NCBI RefSeq assembly: GCF_023705585.1 | Contig: NZ_BOQE01000002.1 | Coordinates: forward strand, 1 to 64,000 | DNA length: 64,000 nt | Reading direction: 5' to 3' | Source: Collibacillus ludicampi | GTDB lineage: Bacteria; Bacillota; Bacilli; Tumebacillales; BOQE01 | Shown: piece after piece, positions 8,187 to 16,889 of the stretch | Position numbering within the stretch: the stretch's first letter is position 1 | How the letters are laid out: every line of letters begins with the position of its first letter | The notes under the pieces: model-generated | What the model was told of the DNA's origin: nothing | What the model saw: only the letters and a program-made list of their open reading frames with translations | Database searches by the model: none | Translations under genes and position numbers: made by a program

Positions 8187-9782
8187 TCATTTTCCTAACA
8201 ATACAGGCAACGGATCTCGTCGGTCATTGATGTTTCCGTTCGCCCAAAATTCCAAATGGAGATGCGGCCCTGTCGCATGTCCGGTTTGTCCGACAAGCCC
8301 GATGATCATCCCCTGCCCGACGATTTCGCCTACATGGACTTTGTGAGCACTTAGATGAGCAAAGTACCAGTCGTTCCCGTCCACCCCGTGCAGTACAATG
8401 GAGTTGCCTCCGTTTACGTCTTGCGCGGCCGTCCAGATCGTTTTAATCACACCCGAGACCGGAGCCAGTATAGGTGTTCCTTCCGGTGCCCCAATATCCA
8501 ATCCCCGATGCCCGTTTTCTCCAAAATACTGCGTGATGTCATGCACCGATGTCCCTTGTACAGGCCAGAGATAACCGCTGGAACTTGCAGGAGCAGAAAG
8601 CAACTTTTTGAAGGTATCTGCCATCCCCAATACATTGTTCACGTAAGTTTCTGATCCACCGGAATACTGATACAGTACCTTATGAAGATCTCCGTGATAT
8701 TCATCAATGAGATACCTTAAATAATGGGCTCCAGTAAAAGCGTTGTCGGCAGCATCAAAGATGTTTATTTGTCCATCTCCATCACCATCGACTTTGAATT
8801 TCGCCCATGTGTTTGGGTGAATTTGCATCAGCCCCAAGCAACGGATGATCTGGCCATTTTCTTGGAATGGAGGACCGACGGCTTCCGGGTTAAAGGTACT
8901 TTCTTGCTTGGCGATCGCCATAAGCAGTTCAAAAGGAACGTTGTATTTTTTCGCCGCCGATTGGAAGATCGGGATCAAGTAAGTCGGGACTTCTCCAATG
9001 TACCCGGTAAGATAAGGGGTAAATAGACGTTTTTCCAATAGCCAGTCCAGATTTTCTTGTTTTTCGTCTAATCCTTTGGCAAATTGCAGCACCCAGGAGC
9101 GGTCATCTTCCGTGACTTCTTTTCGGTTTGTATACTCCTTAATCGCTTTATCCAACCGTGTAAAGTCTTGCTTGTAATTCATTCCGGTCAACTTCGGTTG
9201 ATCAATGGTCACGGTACATTCTCCAGACTTAAAGGTCACCTTTTCTCGTTCATCGTACCGAAACGTCGTAATTCCATCATAGGTATCTACTTTCATGAGC
9301 TTCTTAATCGGAATGACTTCCGTGCTCGTTCCATCGGGACATGAAATCGTAACGGTTTTTGTGTCATCCTCATAACTAAAGTGTGGTGCTAGATCCTCCG
9401 CAATGTTTTTTGCGTGGCTTTTACGGATTTTCAATTCAAGATTTCGGTTTACCCCCGTTGTATCTATTCCATAAACAAGCCCCCATTGAAGGAGATAGGA
9501 ACGTTCCAACTCATTAAAGCTAATAATGGGGGGGTTTACCTTGTCCGTTTCCTCTTTATACGGTTTGGCGTAATTTTCATCCTGGGCGTTGTAGGAGCTG
9601 TCCGCATCATAATCTCCCGTGGAGATTCCCCCGAAGAAGGTTCCAAAGATGATGGAGACCATGATAAATAGAAGTAATATCGGACCAAAGGTAGCCAGTA
9701 TCCATACGAGTATCTTACGGATCAGGCGTTGACCCGCTTTCTTGAGTGCTGATGCCTGATTGTACAACCATCTACCATCCAT
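8187..9782 (-). CDS. Bifunctional wall hydrolase: lytic transglycosylase plus M23 endopeptidase (VirB1/CwlT-like)
   Basis: A 531-residue membrane-anchored enzyme. An N-terminal helix (24-48) anchors it, followed by a linker region of unknown fold. A lytic transglycosylase domain spans about 262-395, with the catalytic Glu in AKQESTFNP (Glu294) and LGLMQIHPNTW. An M23 zinc endopeptidase domain follows (about 405-525), with zinc ligands in HRGLDIG (425-431) and HLHLEF (507-512). It would open both glycan strands and peptide bridges for the secretion channel, as CwlT and VirB1 do in conjugation systems. Inside the transglycosylase domain a DGDGDGQIN stretch looks like a calcium-binding loop. Confidence 0.88.
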   Translation of the reverse strand: MDGRWLYNQASALKKAGQRLIRKILVWILATFGPILLLFIMVSIIFGTFFGGISTGDYDADSSYNAQDENYAKPYKEETDKVNPPIISFNELERSYLLQWGLVYGIDTTGVNRNLELKIRKSHAKNIAEDLAPHFSYEDDTKTVTISCPDGTSTEVIPIKKLMKVDTYDGITTFRYDEREKVTFKSGECTVTIDQPKLTGMNYKQDFTRLDKAIKEYTNRKEVTEDDRSWVLQFAKGLDEKQENLDWLLEKRLFTPYLTGYIGEVPTYLIPIFQSAAKKYNVPFELLMAIAKQESTFNPEAVGPPFQENGQIIRCLGLMQIHPNTWAKFKVDGDGDGQINIFDAADNAFTGAHYLRYLIDEYHGDLHKVLYQYSGGSETYVNNVLGMADTFKKLLSAPASSSGYLWPVQGTSVHDITQYFGENGHRGLDIGAPEGTPILAPVSGVIKTIWTAAQDVNGGNSIVLHGVDGNDWYFAHLSAHKVHVGEIVGQGMIIGLVGQTGHATGPHLHLEFWANGNINDRRDPLPVLLGK

Positions 9783-9788
9783 CGTTTA

Positions 9789-11891
9789 TCATCTCATTTT
9801 CACGATACTCAACCGTTCCAGGCTTCTTCGCATCGTACGTTCCGCCATGTAGTTACCCAGTTTCGCGGAAACATTCGGGCTGAATGCGGAACCGGCCATC
9901 GTACCGATAAATTGATTTCTTGCGGCACGAGAACGAGCCATGTCCAATTGAACCGAACCGGAATGCGGTTGTTGGAAGCCCATCGCTTGGTGAAATGCCT
10001 GGCGATTCGTGAGTCGCATTCCTTGCTCTTGAGCCATTCGTTTTTGCTCACGAATACTTTGACGAATCCCGACTCCCGCTCCACCTATACCGCCAACGGT
10101 TGCTCCCACACGCTGACCCATGGCTGAACCGGCATTGGCAAGTGCCCCGCGAAAGTTCGTCGGACGTCCGGTGACTGCCGTTGCTGCCACATCCATCGCC
10201 AGTCCTGTCGCTCCGCCAAGCACTTTCCCGGTTGCGCCCAAAACTTTTGAGCCGATCCTGTGGCCTTGTGCGATCCGTTGATTCATCCGGTGAATACCAG
10301 GCGGTGTGTTTCTTGCCCCTTCTTGCCCGGTTGCTTGTCCGATAACGGTACCTTTCTCTTGTCCGTTCATGGCGCTAGGAGACGAATAATACGGGGTATT
10401 TCCTGCACCAGGACTACCATCCATCGAAGCACTTCCCACGACTCCTCCGCTCATGCCGGAAGAAGTGGGGTTGGTAGCGCTAAGCGTGGATAAAGCGGTT
10501 GGCGAAGGTTGCCCGAGTCCCGTATTTTGCGTGGCGGATGTCCCCATCGACGGCGCTCCTACGTTTGTCAAAACAGAAGAAGAACCTACTCCTCCACTTG
10601 TCTGCTTGGAAGTGGTTTGCGTTTTTGACCCCTGAGATTTCATAGCGAGACTCGTTCCTGCAAAGCTCCCCAAGGTCGATCCTACGAGATTCGCCATCCC
10701 TCTGATGCCTGTGATCCCCATCATGTCGGTTTTCGCGGCATACGATTCGTTTTGTCCCATCAGTCCGTAGATCAGCGCGGTGAAGAACTGCCGGAAATAC
10801 GCGGATACGGGGATCAGGAAAAACATGACGACCGGGGCGACCCACCACTTGTTCATGAGGCCGGCATTGTGTTTATTCGACCAATCCAATAGCCGAAAGT
10901 ACATGCTAAAGACCAAGGCATGCGAAAAAGGCAGAAAAGCATTCGTGATCGTTTCACTCAGCCAGATGCCAAACGGTCTTTTATTCCCGGACGCCCATCC
11001 GAGTCCCACAAAGGGACCAATCATGACAGAGCCGATCAACATAAATTTCCGACACACATAGAGGATGTTGATAAAGATCGACATCCCGATCAGCACCAAT
11101 CGAACAAACGCACTGGTCGCGTAATTTCCCGTATAGACTTCAAGGGATGACAGTTCCGACTTCGACGAGAAATTGGGTGCCACAAAACGCATCAGAATCG
11201 AGTTCCAATCCGCCAAGTAATAGACGATGAACCATGAAAAACAGATGAGGAGAACGCCGACTCCAAGGTCGATCATATAATCCCCGATCCTTGCCCGAAC
11301 ACGAGGATTATTCTTTCCCCTAGCGATGTGAAGCCCGTTTTTGATCACCACGCCGATCAACAACACCCAGGAGAGGGCAAAAAAGCCGTAATAAATCGGG
11401 CTGATCGCATCGAATTCGTTGGCATTTCCTTGCTGAGCGAAAACAGCAATGGATGCCGGATCAAGGCCAAAAACGAGCTTATCAATCGTGGTAAATCCTG
11501 CTTTCGCCAGAGTTGTCCCCATCTCGTCAAAAAAATCACCGATCATGCGACCGGTGAAGCTCGAATCCTCACGCTCTTTGTTTTTTCGGTCGTCCGAACC
11601 CGTGTCTGATGATGAAGAAGTTGAAGAAGAATCGCTTGAATTTGAATTGCTCACAGCCGAGTTGTCTTGTTGCTCTTGCTGTTGCTTCACCATCTGACCG
11701 ATTTCTGAGTTATCGACCGCATTTTTCAAAGCACTTCCCGCATCTTGCTGGGTGTAGGAATCATTTAATCCGCTGTTCGCCTTCGCGGAAAGAGCGGCCA
11801 CACCATAATACAAAGACGTGGAGATCACAATGGATAGCGTCCATGCTCCAATCCGACGAAGCGTTTTAAACGGTCGTTTCTGCAAATTCAT
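9789..11891 (-). CDS. VirB6/TrbL-like polytopic membrane protein
   Basis: A 700-residue protein with an N-terminal helix, a Ser/Asp/Gln-rich spacer, and about six hydrophobic helices between residues 165 and 385 (for example YGFFALSWVLLIGVVI, VGVLLICFSWFIVYYLADW, VLIGMSIFINILYVC). A long Gly/Ser/Thr/Ala-rich C-terminal half ends in basic helices. This is the plan of VirB6/TrbL channel proteins of conjugative type IV secretion. It starts inside the end of virB4 (26-bp overlap), so translation is probably coupled. The low-complexity tail is longer than in minimal VirB6 proteins. Confidence 0.75.
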   Translation of the reverse strand: MNLQKRPFKTLRRIGAWTLSIVISTSLYYGVAALSAKANSGLNDSYTQQDAGSALKNAVDNSEIGQMVKQQQEQQDNSAVSNSNSSDSSSTSSSSDTGSDDRKNKEREDSSFTGRMIGDFFDEMGTTLAKAGFTTIDKLVFGLDPASIAVFAQQGNANEFDAISPIYYGFFALSWVLLIGVVIKNGLHIARGKNNPRVRARIGDYMIDLGVGVLLICFSWFIVYYLADWNSILMRFVAPNFSSKSELSSLEVYTGNYATSAFVRLVLIGMSIFINILYVCRKFMLIGSVMIGPFVGLGWASGNKRPFGIWLSETITNAFLPFSHALVFSMYFRLLDWSNKHNAGLMNKWWVAPVVMFFLIPVSAYFRQFFTALIYGLMGQNESYAAKTDMMGITGIRGMANLVGSTLGSFAGTSLAMKSQGSKTQTTSKQTSGGVGSSSVLTNVGAPSMGTSATQNTGLGQPSPTALSTLSATNPTSSGMSGGVVGSASMDGSPGAGNTPYYSSPSAMNGQEKGTVIGQATGQEGARNTPPGIHRMNQRIAQGHRIGSKVLGATGKVLGGATGLAMDVAATAVTGRPTNFRGALANAGSAMGQRVGATVGGIGGAGVGIRQSIREQKRMAQEQGMRLTNRQAFHQAMGFQQPHSGSVQLDMARSRAARNQFIGTMAGSAFSPNVSAKLGNYMAERTMRRSLERLSIVKMR

Positions 11892-13827
11892 TCACCTCGT
11901 CGGCGGTAGCGGTTTGAGTTTTCGGCGCTACCCCCCATTCTCCGGCCGTGGTAAACACAAATTCTTCTTCATAGGGGGTCGGTTCTACGTGAATAGCAGT
12001 GGCTTGCTCGCCCATTCGCATCAATGCGTCCCCGACATTGAGGCGACGAATAAATTCCACCTGTCCGTCTGGCAGTTCCCACAGTTCTTGAATGGCCCGC
12101 AAATCGCTCCTTTGCTGTTGGAACAACAATGTTACCCCAGCCTGTGCTAAGACGACTTTTCCTTCGTCGCTTCGCGTAAATTCCCGAATGTTTTGGGTCG
12201 CCAGAGTCAACGTAGTGTTTCGCTTGGCGGCCCGCCGTGCCAGTTGTTCAAAGAAATTCAGGGACTGCGGAATTTTCGTAAACAGCCAGGCTTCATCAAA
12301 GACCACCCGTTTTTTGAGGTGCAAACGGCGTTTGACGAAGTTCTCCCAGGTGTAGTTTTGCAAAATGTGCATCGCCAACGGTCGGAGTTTTTGCAACGTA
12401 TCGAGTGCCTTGAGGTTGAAACTGACCGCTGGAAATTGATCCAAGGAGACATCCGTTTGTCCATCGAAGATCCCCATGGCCGATCCACGAAGGTAAGGAA
12501 TCAAGCGGGTGACCATCCGGTTTGCACCTTTCCCATACGATTGTAATCGCTGGTGAATGGATGAGATGGTCGGCATTTCTTTTTTCCGCAGCCCTACCGC
12601 GCCCACACGCGGGTCTTCTTCCCAAAGCGAATCGGGGTCATCCGTAATTTCCTTCTCTTCGTACTCCTCTTGAATGGCTTGATGCAATAGCGATTCTTCT
12701 TCCGGTGTCAGTGGAAAACGACCGTCCTGTTCCATCATATATAAGAGAACGCTTTTGACTTCTTCGATTTTGGACAGTAGATGATTGATTTGTTCGACCT
12801 CATCCGTTTCCACATCGCAGAAATTGAACCCGCAGAATTTTCCCGGCATGAGCTTGATCTCTTTGCCGCCGATCCGATCCATCACATCCCCGTATTCTCC
12901 ATCCGGATCAAACACCCAGGTGATGATTCCCCGGCAGGCGTCGCGGGAAATCAAGAGTTTGACAAACGTGGATTTTCCGGAACGGGTGCGCCCGAATACG
13001 TTCATGTGAATCGCTGGAAGCTCATTTCCTCCAATAAAGTTATTGAAGAAAACAGGTGCGCCCGTATGCCAGTTACGCCCAAGGAATGTTCCGTTGGGAT
13101 GGGTGAGTTCCGGACTATCGAATGGGAACAACGCGGTTCCCGCCGCCAGATTAAAGTTGGAATGATTCTCGACAATCGGATTGACTCCTGACGGGGAAGC
13201 GGCGATCAGTCCGAGGTCTTCTTCTAAGAAGGTCTCCCCGATCCTCATCATCTTTCGTCCGGCTAAGCGTTCCAATTCCTCAGATTTTCGATCCAATTCC
13301 TCCAAGGTTAGAGCGGAAACGGAAATAAAGGTGGAGACATAAAACATGCGGTCACGGTTCAGAGAGATGTTGTCCCGTAAATCCCGCGTATCCATCAGTG
13401 ACTTTTCGATCAGCGCATCTTTGGAGGTTTGCCTTCCGTCCGCCGCGTACAACGTGGTTTCCAGCTTGATGAGCAAGTCCGTGAGCTCTTGCACATCCTC
13501 ATCCGGATCGCCGGGAAACACATGGATGGAAACATCTACATCTCCAATCGAATACAGGTCGTTAAGGTATCCCATGTACACTTGCGACGGATGTTGCAGG
13601 ATTTGATAGATCCGTGTGTATCGACGCCCGTTGGTTTGGATATACCCGCGTTTCTTCTCCAAGAGTTCTCTCCAATCGGGAAAGAACAATCCGTCCGGAC
13701 TGATGACATCCACCGTATCCGAGATGCCTGACAAGAGGGACGGCCGATTGGTAACAGCAGGCTCATTTCCACGATCCGTTTTATTTCTCTTTCTCTTGAA
13801 AAGAGCATTTAAGTTAAGCCGTTTCAA
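11866..13827 (-). CDS. virB4: VirB4-family conjugation ATPase
   Basis: About 653 residues. A TTG at 13827 with GGGGGTG nine bases upstream is the likely start; a GTG at 13839 is the alternative. Walker A is GRTRSGKSTF (about residue 280), Walker B is KRVVFDEAWLF, and the arginine-containing ATLATQNIREF motif follows, all as in VirB4/TraC ATPases such as ConE of ICEBs1. VirB4 energises substrate transfer and pilus biogenesis. It is shorter at the N terminus than many VirB4 proteins; the missing portion appears to be the separate gene just upstream (13814-14545), which it overlaps. Confidence 0.9.
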   Translation of the reverse strand: MKRLNLNALFKRKRNKTDRGNEPAVTNRPSLLSGISDTVDVISPDGLFFPDWRELLEKKRGYIQTNGRRYTRIYQILQHPSQVYMGYLNDLYSIGDVDVSIHVFPGDPDEDVQELTDLLIKLETTLYAADGRQTSKDALIEKSLMDTRDLRDNISLNRDRMFYVSTFISVSALTLEELDRKSEELERLAGRKMMRIGETFLEEDLGLIAASPSGVNPIVENHSNFNLAAGTALFPFDSPELTHPNGTFLGRNWHTGAPVFFNNFIGGNELPAIHMNVFGRTRSGKSTFVKLLISRDACRGIITWVFDPDGEYGDVMDRIGGKEIKLMPGKFCGFNFCDVETDEVEQINHLLSKIEEVKSVLLYMMEQDGRFPLTPEEESLLHQAIQEEYEEKEITDDPDSLWEEDPRVGAVGLRKKEMPTISSIHQRLQSYGKGANRMVTRLIPYLRGSAMGIFDGQTDVSLDQFPAVSFNLKALDTLQKLRPLAMHILQNYTWENFVKRRLHLKKRVVFDEAWLFTKIPQSLNFFEQLARRAAKRNTTLTLATQNIREFTRSDEGKVVLAQAGVTLLFQQQRSDLRAIQELWELPDGQVEFIRRLNVGDALMRMGEQATAIHVEPTPYEEEFVFTTAGEWGVAPKTQTATADEVNEFAETTV

Positions 13828-14545
13828 TGAGCAAATCACCCCCTACATGCGAGGTCGTATGTCCGGCTTCAACGATATTGCGAAACGGTTGTGTCAGTAC
13901 GCGATCTTTATTTAAGAACGTGTACCATACCTGTGCAATTTCTTCCGTGTTCAAGCAACGGGCTTGAATCCCGCAGGCTTCAAGTTCTGAAAGAATGAGA
14001 CGGGCTCGTCCATCCAAAACCTTGATAACTTCATCCATATTTGCGTCTGGGTCATCCAGTGTAATCACAATCAATTTGCGACGCACCCAGATCGGCTGGA
14101 CTTCCGTGAGGTTTGCCAGATATTCTTTCAGGTACTCCGCATACTCACGAAGATTGTCTGGGGCATGGTCATACTGATCCGACAAGGACGCCATGACTTC
14201 TTCCATGTCTAGCGGACGGTTTTGGTTATAAATCTGAATCGGGAAATTGATTCGCGCTAGGAGAGAAGCAAAACGGCTCTCCAAAGCCATTTGCTCCTCT
14301 TCCGACATGAGCGGGATGTTCAAGGAATTTCCTTCGATAAATACCCGATACCTCCCGCCTTGAAGGATCATGATCCCCCGGTCAATTCCCTTGATGCCGA
14401 AGTAGGATTGTACCGTAGGCAGTTCATCGGATGGCTCAACCGCACCTTTCGTCGGATTTTGCTTTTTTAACCAACGGAAGAAATAAAAAATAGCTCCGAA
14501 CGCAATACCAGCGATCAGGAGCATGATGAGAACAAACGCAATCAA
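13814..14545 (-). CDS. Membrane-anchored VirB4 N-terminal-like accessory protein
   Basis: A 243-residue protein starting at TTG 14543-14545, with GGGGGTG five bases upstream, overlapping the PrgI stop. One N-terminal helix (2-24) is followed by a soluble alpha/beta domain with VQSYFGIKGIDRGIMILQ and repeated acidic helices. That pattern is like the N-terminal, non-ATPase domain of VirB4/TraC proteins. It overlaps the VirB4 gene, so the pair looks like a VirB4 split into a tethered N-domain and a soluble motor. It could instead be a distant TcpC/VirB8-like factor; no such signature is clear. Confidence 0.6.
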   Translation of the reverse strand: MIAFVLIMLLIAGIAFGAIFYFFRWLKKQNPTKGAVEPSDELPTVQSYFGIKGIDRGIMILQGGRYRVFIEGNSLNIPLMSEEEQMALESRFASLLARINFPIQIYNQNRPLDMEEVMASLSDQYDHAPDNLREYAEYLKEYLANLTEVQPIWVRRKLIVITLDDPDANMDEVIKVLDGRARLILSELEACGIQARCLNTEEIAQVWYTFLNKDRVLTQPFRNIVEAGHTTSHVGGDLLIETA

Positions 14546-14862
14546 TCACTCACCCCCTTCATGGTCGGGCTACCCTTCCGAAAGATCCATTCACTTCTCC
14601 GCTTTTTACAACGGCGAAGTTTGATCCAGTAGATGTAATAATCCCAACCGAATTTCTTAAAGAAGGTGAACTTGAGCGTTTGATAGAGAAGTATGGAAAT
14701 TACGGTGATGATAATCGTCCAGTGTATCCACTTTATTAAAAAGAGCAGGAAACAAGATACCAGGATTCCACTCGCCAAAAAACCAATTTGGCGTAAAGTC
14801 AGCCGCCCGCCGATAATCTTCTCATCTTCATTTAACTGTACCGGTACCGAATGGACTCTCAT
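14542..14862 (-). CDS. PrgI-family (VirB3-like) membrane protein
   Basis: A 106-residue protein. It has the PrgI hallmarks VPVQLNEDEKIIGGRLTLRQ at residues 6-25, then two adjacent membrane helices (IGFLASGILVSCFLLFLI and WTIIITVISILLYQTL), and a basic C terminus. PrgI proteins are the Gram-positive counterparts of VirB3, forming the inner-membrane partner of VirB4. It sits immediately before the VirB4 genes and shares a four-base overlap with the next one. Assignment is strong because the N-terminal motif is distinctive. Confidence 0.88.
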   Translation of the reverse strand: MRVHSVPVQLNEDEKIIGGRLTLRQIGFLASGILVSCFLLFLIKWIHWTIIITVISILLYQTLKFTFFKKFGWDYYIYWIKLRRCKKRRSEWIFRKGSPTMKGVSD

Positions 14863-14868
14863 AGGACA

Positions 14869-15294
14869 TCAAGATCCAGTCGAGAAGACATATACCATAC
14901 CGGTAATTAAGGCGGCAGCAAAACAAACTCCTGCTCCTAGCGCCCACCACATGAGATCGTGGATCGCATCCGAACGATTTCTTGCATTCGAGCTTGAAAG
15001 TTTCATTCCTTTAATGACTCCAAGGATGATCACCACCACCGTAGCAAATCCAAAAATGATCGATAATAGGAGCATGGTTTTGTCTTTTAAATAATCACCG
15101 GCTTTCTTATCTTGCTGAAAACCTGCACTCCCGCTATTAAAGTCTGGAGAAGGCATTCCGGGAATATTCGCTGTTCCGCCTTCCGCCAGCTCCATAACCT
15201 GTGTGGCTGCTTGTACAGGAACCGGTTTAACAGCCACAGGGACAAAAGCGATGCTAGACACAGCCAATGCTGCTAACGCCTGTTTCCATTTCAT
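14869..15294 (-). CDS. VirB2/TrbC-like pilin with signal peptide
   Basis: A 141-residue protein with a cleavable signal peptide (basic start, hydrophobic 7-22, Ala-rich site near VQAA|TQ), a polar region, then two hydrophobic helices (about 73-93 and 114-135) joined by a short basic loop (SSSNARNRSDA). This is the layout of VirB2/TrbC pilin-like subunits of conjugation channels. GGGAGG lies ten bases upstream of the ATG. The gene starts inside the 3' end of the RHH gene (41-bp overlap), suggesting coupled translation. It is the second gene of the operon. Confidence 0.72.
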   Translation of the reverse strand: MKWKQALAALAVSSIAFVPVAVKPVPVQAATQVMELAEGGTANIPGMPSPDFNSGSAGFQQDKKAGDYLKDKTMLLLSIIFGFATVVVIILGVIKGMKLSSSNARNRSDAIHDLMWWALGAGVCFAAALITGMVYVFSTGS

Positions 15295-15457
15295 CGTTTA
15301 TTTGCCTCCCTTCTTTTGCTAGCTGCTCGTAAATGAGTACGCGCAAGTATTTCGAACGATTCATCCCTTTTTCTTTGGCAACAAAGTCTAAGATTTCTCG
15401 TAGATCCCTCGATACTACGAGACCGATACGAACTTTTTCTGGAATCGTAAATAACAC
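15254..15457 (-). CDS. Ribbon-helix-helix DNA-binding protein, first gene of the secretion operon
   Basis: A 67-residue protein with a GTG start at 15455-15457 and AAAGGAGGGATT upstream. Residues 6-50 (KVRIGLVVSRDLREILDFVA, then MNRSKYLRVLIYEQL) give one beta strand and two helices, the ribbon-helix-helix fold of Arc/MetJ/CopG proteins and small relaxosome or operon regulators. Being first in the operon it may autoregulate the T4SS-Tad transcript, or act at oriT as an accessory relaxosome protein; the sequence does not decide. The upstream GGGAA repeats are a candidate target. Confidence 0.75.
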   Translation of the reverse strand: MLFTIPEKVRIGLVVSRDLREILDFVAKEKGMNRSKYLRVLIYEQLAKEGRQINDEMETGVSSIGCV

Positions 15458-15510
15458 GCAATCCCTCCTTTCATTTCAATTTTTTACTCTTATCCCCCCT
15501 TTCCGGCGAT

Positions 15511-15546
15511 AAACAAAAAAGCGACCTGCATATGCAGATCGCTTTT
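15511..15546 (-). terminator. Rho-independent terminator in the operon leader (possible attenuator)
   Basis: The inverted repeat at 15521-15542 (core CTGCATATGCAG, stem ends GCGA/TCGC) is followed on the minus strand by a run of T. It lies only 54 bp upstream of the first gene of the secretion operon and downstream of the likely promoter region. It would stop most transcripts before the operon unless read-through is controlled. Confidence 0.75.
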
Positions 15547-15623
15547 ATATCCTTATGTAACTCGCCTACTATTGCCACAATATCATATTAATAGATTTTC
15601 ATCACCAAGTCAATCCCGATTTT

Positions 15624-15674
15624 TTCCCTATTAATTCCCCATAAAATTCCCTATTAATTCCCCATAAAATTCCC
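15624..15674. repeat. Two 23-bp direct repeats giving five phased GGGAA motifs
   Basis: Two identical 23-bp units (15624-15646 and 15647-15669) plus a partial third. On the minus strand they read as GGGAATT motifs every 11-12 bp, on one face of the helix. The position, in the leader of the secretion operon between two terminators, suggests a cooperative protein-binding site. A candidate ligand is the RHH protein encoded just downstream. Confidence 0.8.
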
Positions 15675-15704
15675 TTGTGTGAATCTATAATAAAAATAAG
15701 ACAT

Positions 15705-15735
15705 AAAAAAAGTTGTCTTTAACAGACAACTTTTT
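15705..15735. terminator. Bidirectional terminator after the 15797-16357 gene
   Basis: A GTTGTC/GACAAC stem with seven A on one side and five T on the other, so it can act on either strand. On the minus strand it ends the transcript of the sigma-like gene upstream and separates it from the secretion operon. Confidence 0.75.
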
Positions 15736-15756
15736 ATACAAATTAAGGATATATGA

Positions 15757-15773
15757 GTAGTGTATTACGCTAC
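15757..15773. promoter_or_regulatory. Operator copy GTAGTGTATTACGCTAC
   Basis: A 17-bp near-palindrome differing by one base from the one at 17111-17127 between the two XRE genes. It lies just downstream of the sigma-like gene and upstream of the secretion operon leader. The likely ligand is one of the two XRE proteins, which would tie the secretion operon to the same switch. The pairing of site and protein is inferred. Confidence 0.65.
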
Positions 15774-15796
15774 ATTGTTATATAATTTACTTGGGT

Positions 15797-16357
15797 TTAG
15801 TTTATTCCAAGCGCGATAGCTATGCTATCTAGCGCTTCTTTTTTTAGTCTTGTAACCTTGTTTTTCCCCATATTCTTGATCTTAGCTATTTCATCTAAAG
15901 TTTTTCTCTTGCCAGGTGGTTCTAGATAACGGTATTTTATGATGAAATATTTTTCTTCACTTAAATGTTCAAGAATCTTTTCTAAAGTACGAATCCACTC
16001 CACTCTCTCCTCAATTGTTCTCACGGTTTCCTCGTCTACATTTTGTAAGGCCGAGCTTTCAGTAGTGGATTGGTATTTTAAAATCTCCGGACGATAAATT
16101 TTCATCGCTTCATATATTTTATGGAGATATTCTTCACCTTTTCCTTCTTCAATTTTGCATTCTTCTAAGATGGCTGTAAGCTCACGCAAAATTGGCAAGT
16201 CTCTATTTCCCACTTCCCTGTCATAATACCGAGGAACAAGCGTTGGATATTTGTTGCCTAATACCTCTAGGCTTAGTTTAATATCACAGTAGCGATACAA
16301 AACTTTAACGGTTTTTCTCCGTGCCTCCTCGGATATTTCAACAAGATCTAAAATCAT
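15797..16357 (-). CDS. Sigma-70 region-4-like (ArpU-type) transcription regulator
   Basis: A 186-residue soluble protein. The C-terminal 55 residues (HLSEEKYFIIKYRYLEPPGK then LDEIAKIKNMGKNKVTRLKK) form a sigma region 4-like helix-turn-helix, as in ArpU and other phage or plasmid late regulators. The N-terminal two thirds is acidic and helical with no clear domain. GAGGAGG lies 13 bases before the ATG, a rather long spacing. It ends at an operator copy and a bidirectional terminator directly upstream of the secretion operon, so it is a plausible activator of that operon. Confidence 0.65.
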   Translation of the reverse strand: MILDLVEISEEARRKTVKVLYRYCDIKLSLEVLGNKYPTLVPRYYDREVGNRDLPILRELTAILEECKIEEGKGEEYLHKIYEAMKIYRPEILKYQSTTESSALQNVDEETVRTIEERVEWIRTLEKILEHLSEEKYFIIKYRYLEPPGKRKTLDEIAKIKNMGKNKVTRLKKEALDSIAIALGIN

Positions 16358-16505
16358 ATAATTCGTAGTTCCTCCTCTCTTTTATAGGTAGTACAAAAGT
16401 CATTGTTAAAATTTATTATCTTGATTTTAGCATTTATCGGTAAATATGTGAACGTCCATGTCGAAATTCTTTATTTTTTACACAATTCTTCGGTTTTTCG
16501 ATAGA

Positions 16506-16877
16506 TTACGCCATTTTTCGACGTTCTTTTCTGATTTTCGACATTAAAAACTCCACATTTTTGGCTACTTCCTCCATTTTGAGACGATGAGTGCATGACC
16601 AACATTCTTCCGCTCGAACATCATTTTGTGTTTTACGGAAGGGGCAAAGGTCACACTGATTTAACATTTTAATTAAATTTTCACGTGCTTCTTGCAATAA
16701 CTGTTTGTTGGTTTTAGGAACCGGATATATCACCACCCAGTCTAATTCATCGAACGTTAATTGATGATCCAGTCGTGCGGATTTTAGTTTCTTTCTACGG
16801 ACTATTCGTCTGCTATCATTGCTTTTCAGGGTAAAAGGTGTTTGAACCATATCGTCAAGAATTGATAATTGAACCAC
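16506..16877 (-). CDS. Cysteine-motif protein of unknown function
   Basis: A 123-residue protein with GTG start at 16875-16877 and GGGGTGATGAATC upstream. Residues 75-100 hold two CxxC pairs (CDLCPF and CWSCTHR) that could bind zinc. The N terminus is basic (RRIVRRKKLKSAR). It follows the minus-strand XRE gene by 12 bp and is probably cotranscribed with it. I do not recognise the family. A regulatory or nucleic-acid-binding role fits the zinc site and basic stretch. Confidence 0.65.
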   Translation of the reverse strand: MVQLSILDDMVQTPFTLKSNDSRRIVRRKKLKSARLDHQLTFDELDWVVIYPVPKTNKQLLQEARENLIKMLNQCDLCPFRKTQNDVRAEECWSCTHRLKMEEVAKNVEFLMSKIRKERRKMA

Positions 16878-16889
16878 GATTCATCACCC

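Noticed and set aside
15624-15674. A CRISPR array, because of regularly spaced repeats
   Set aside because: Units are contiguous 23-bp tandem repeats without variable spacers, and no cas gene is present. The RecB/Cas4-like nuclease at 57132 has no other Cas partner.
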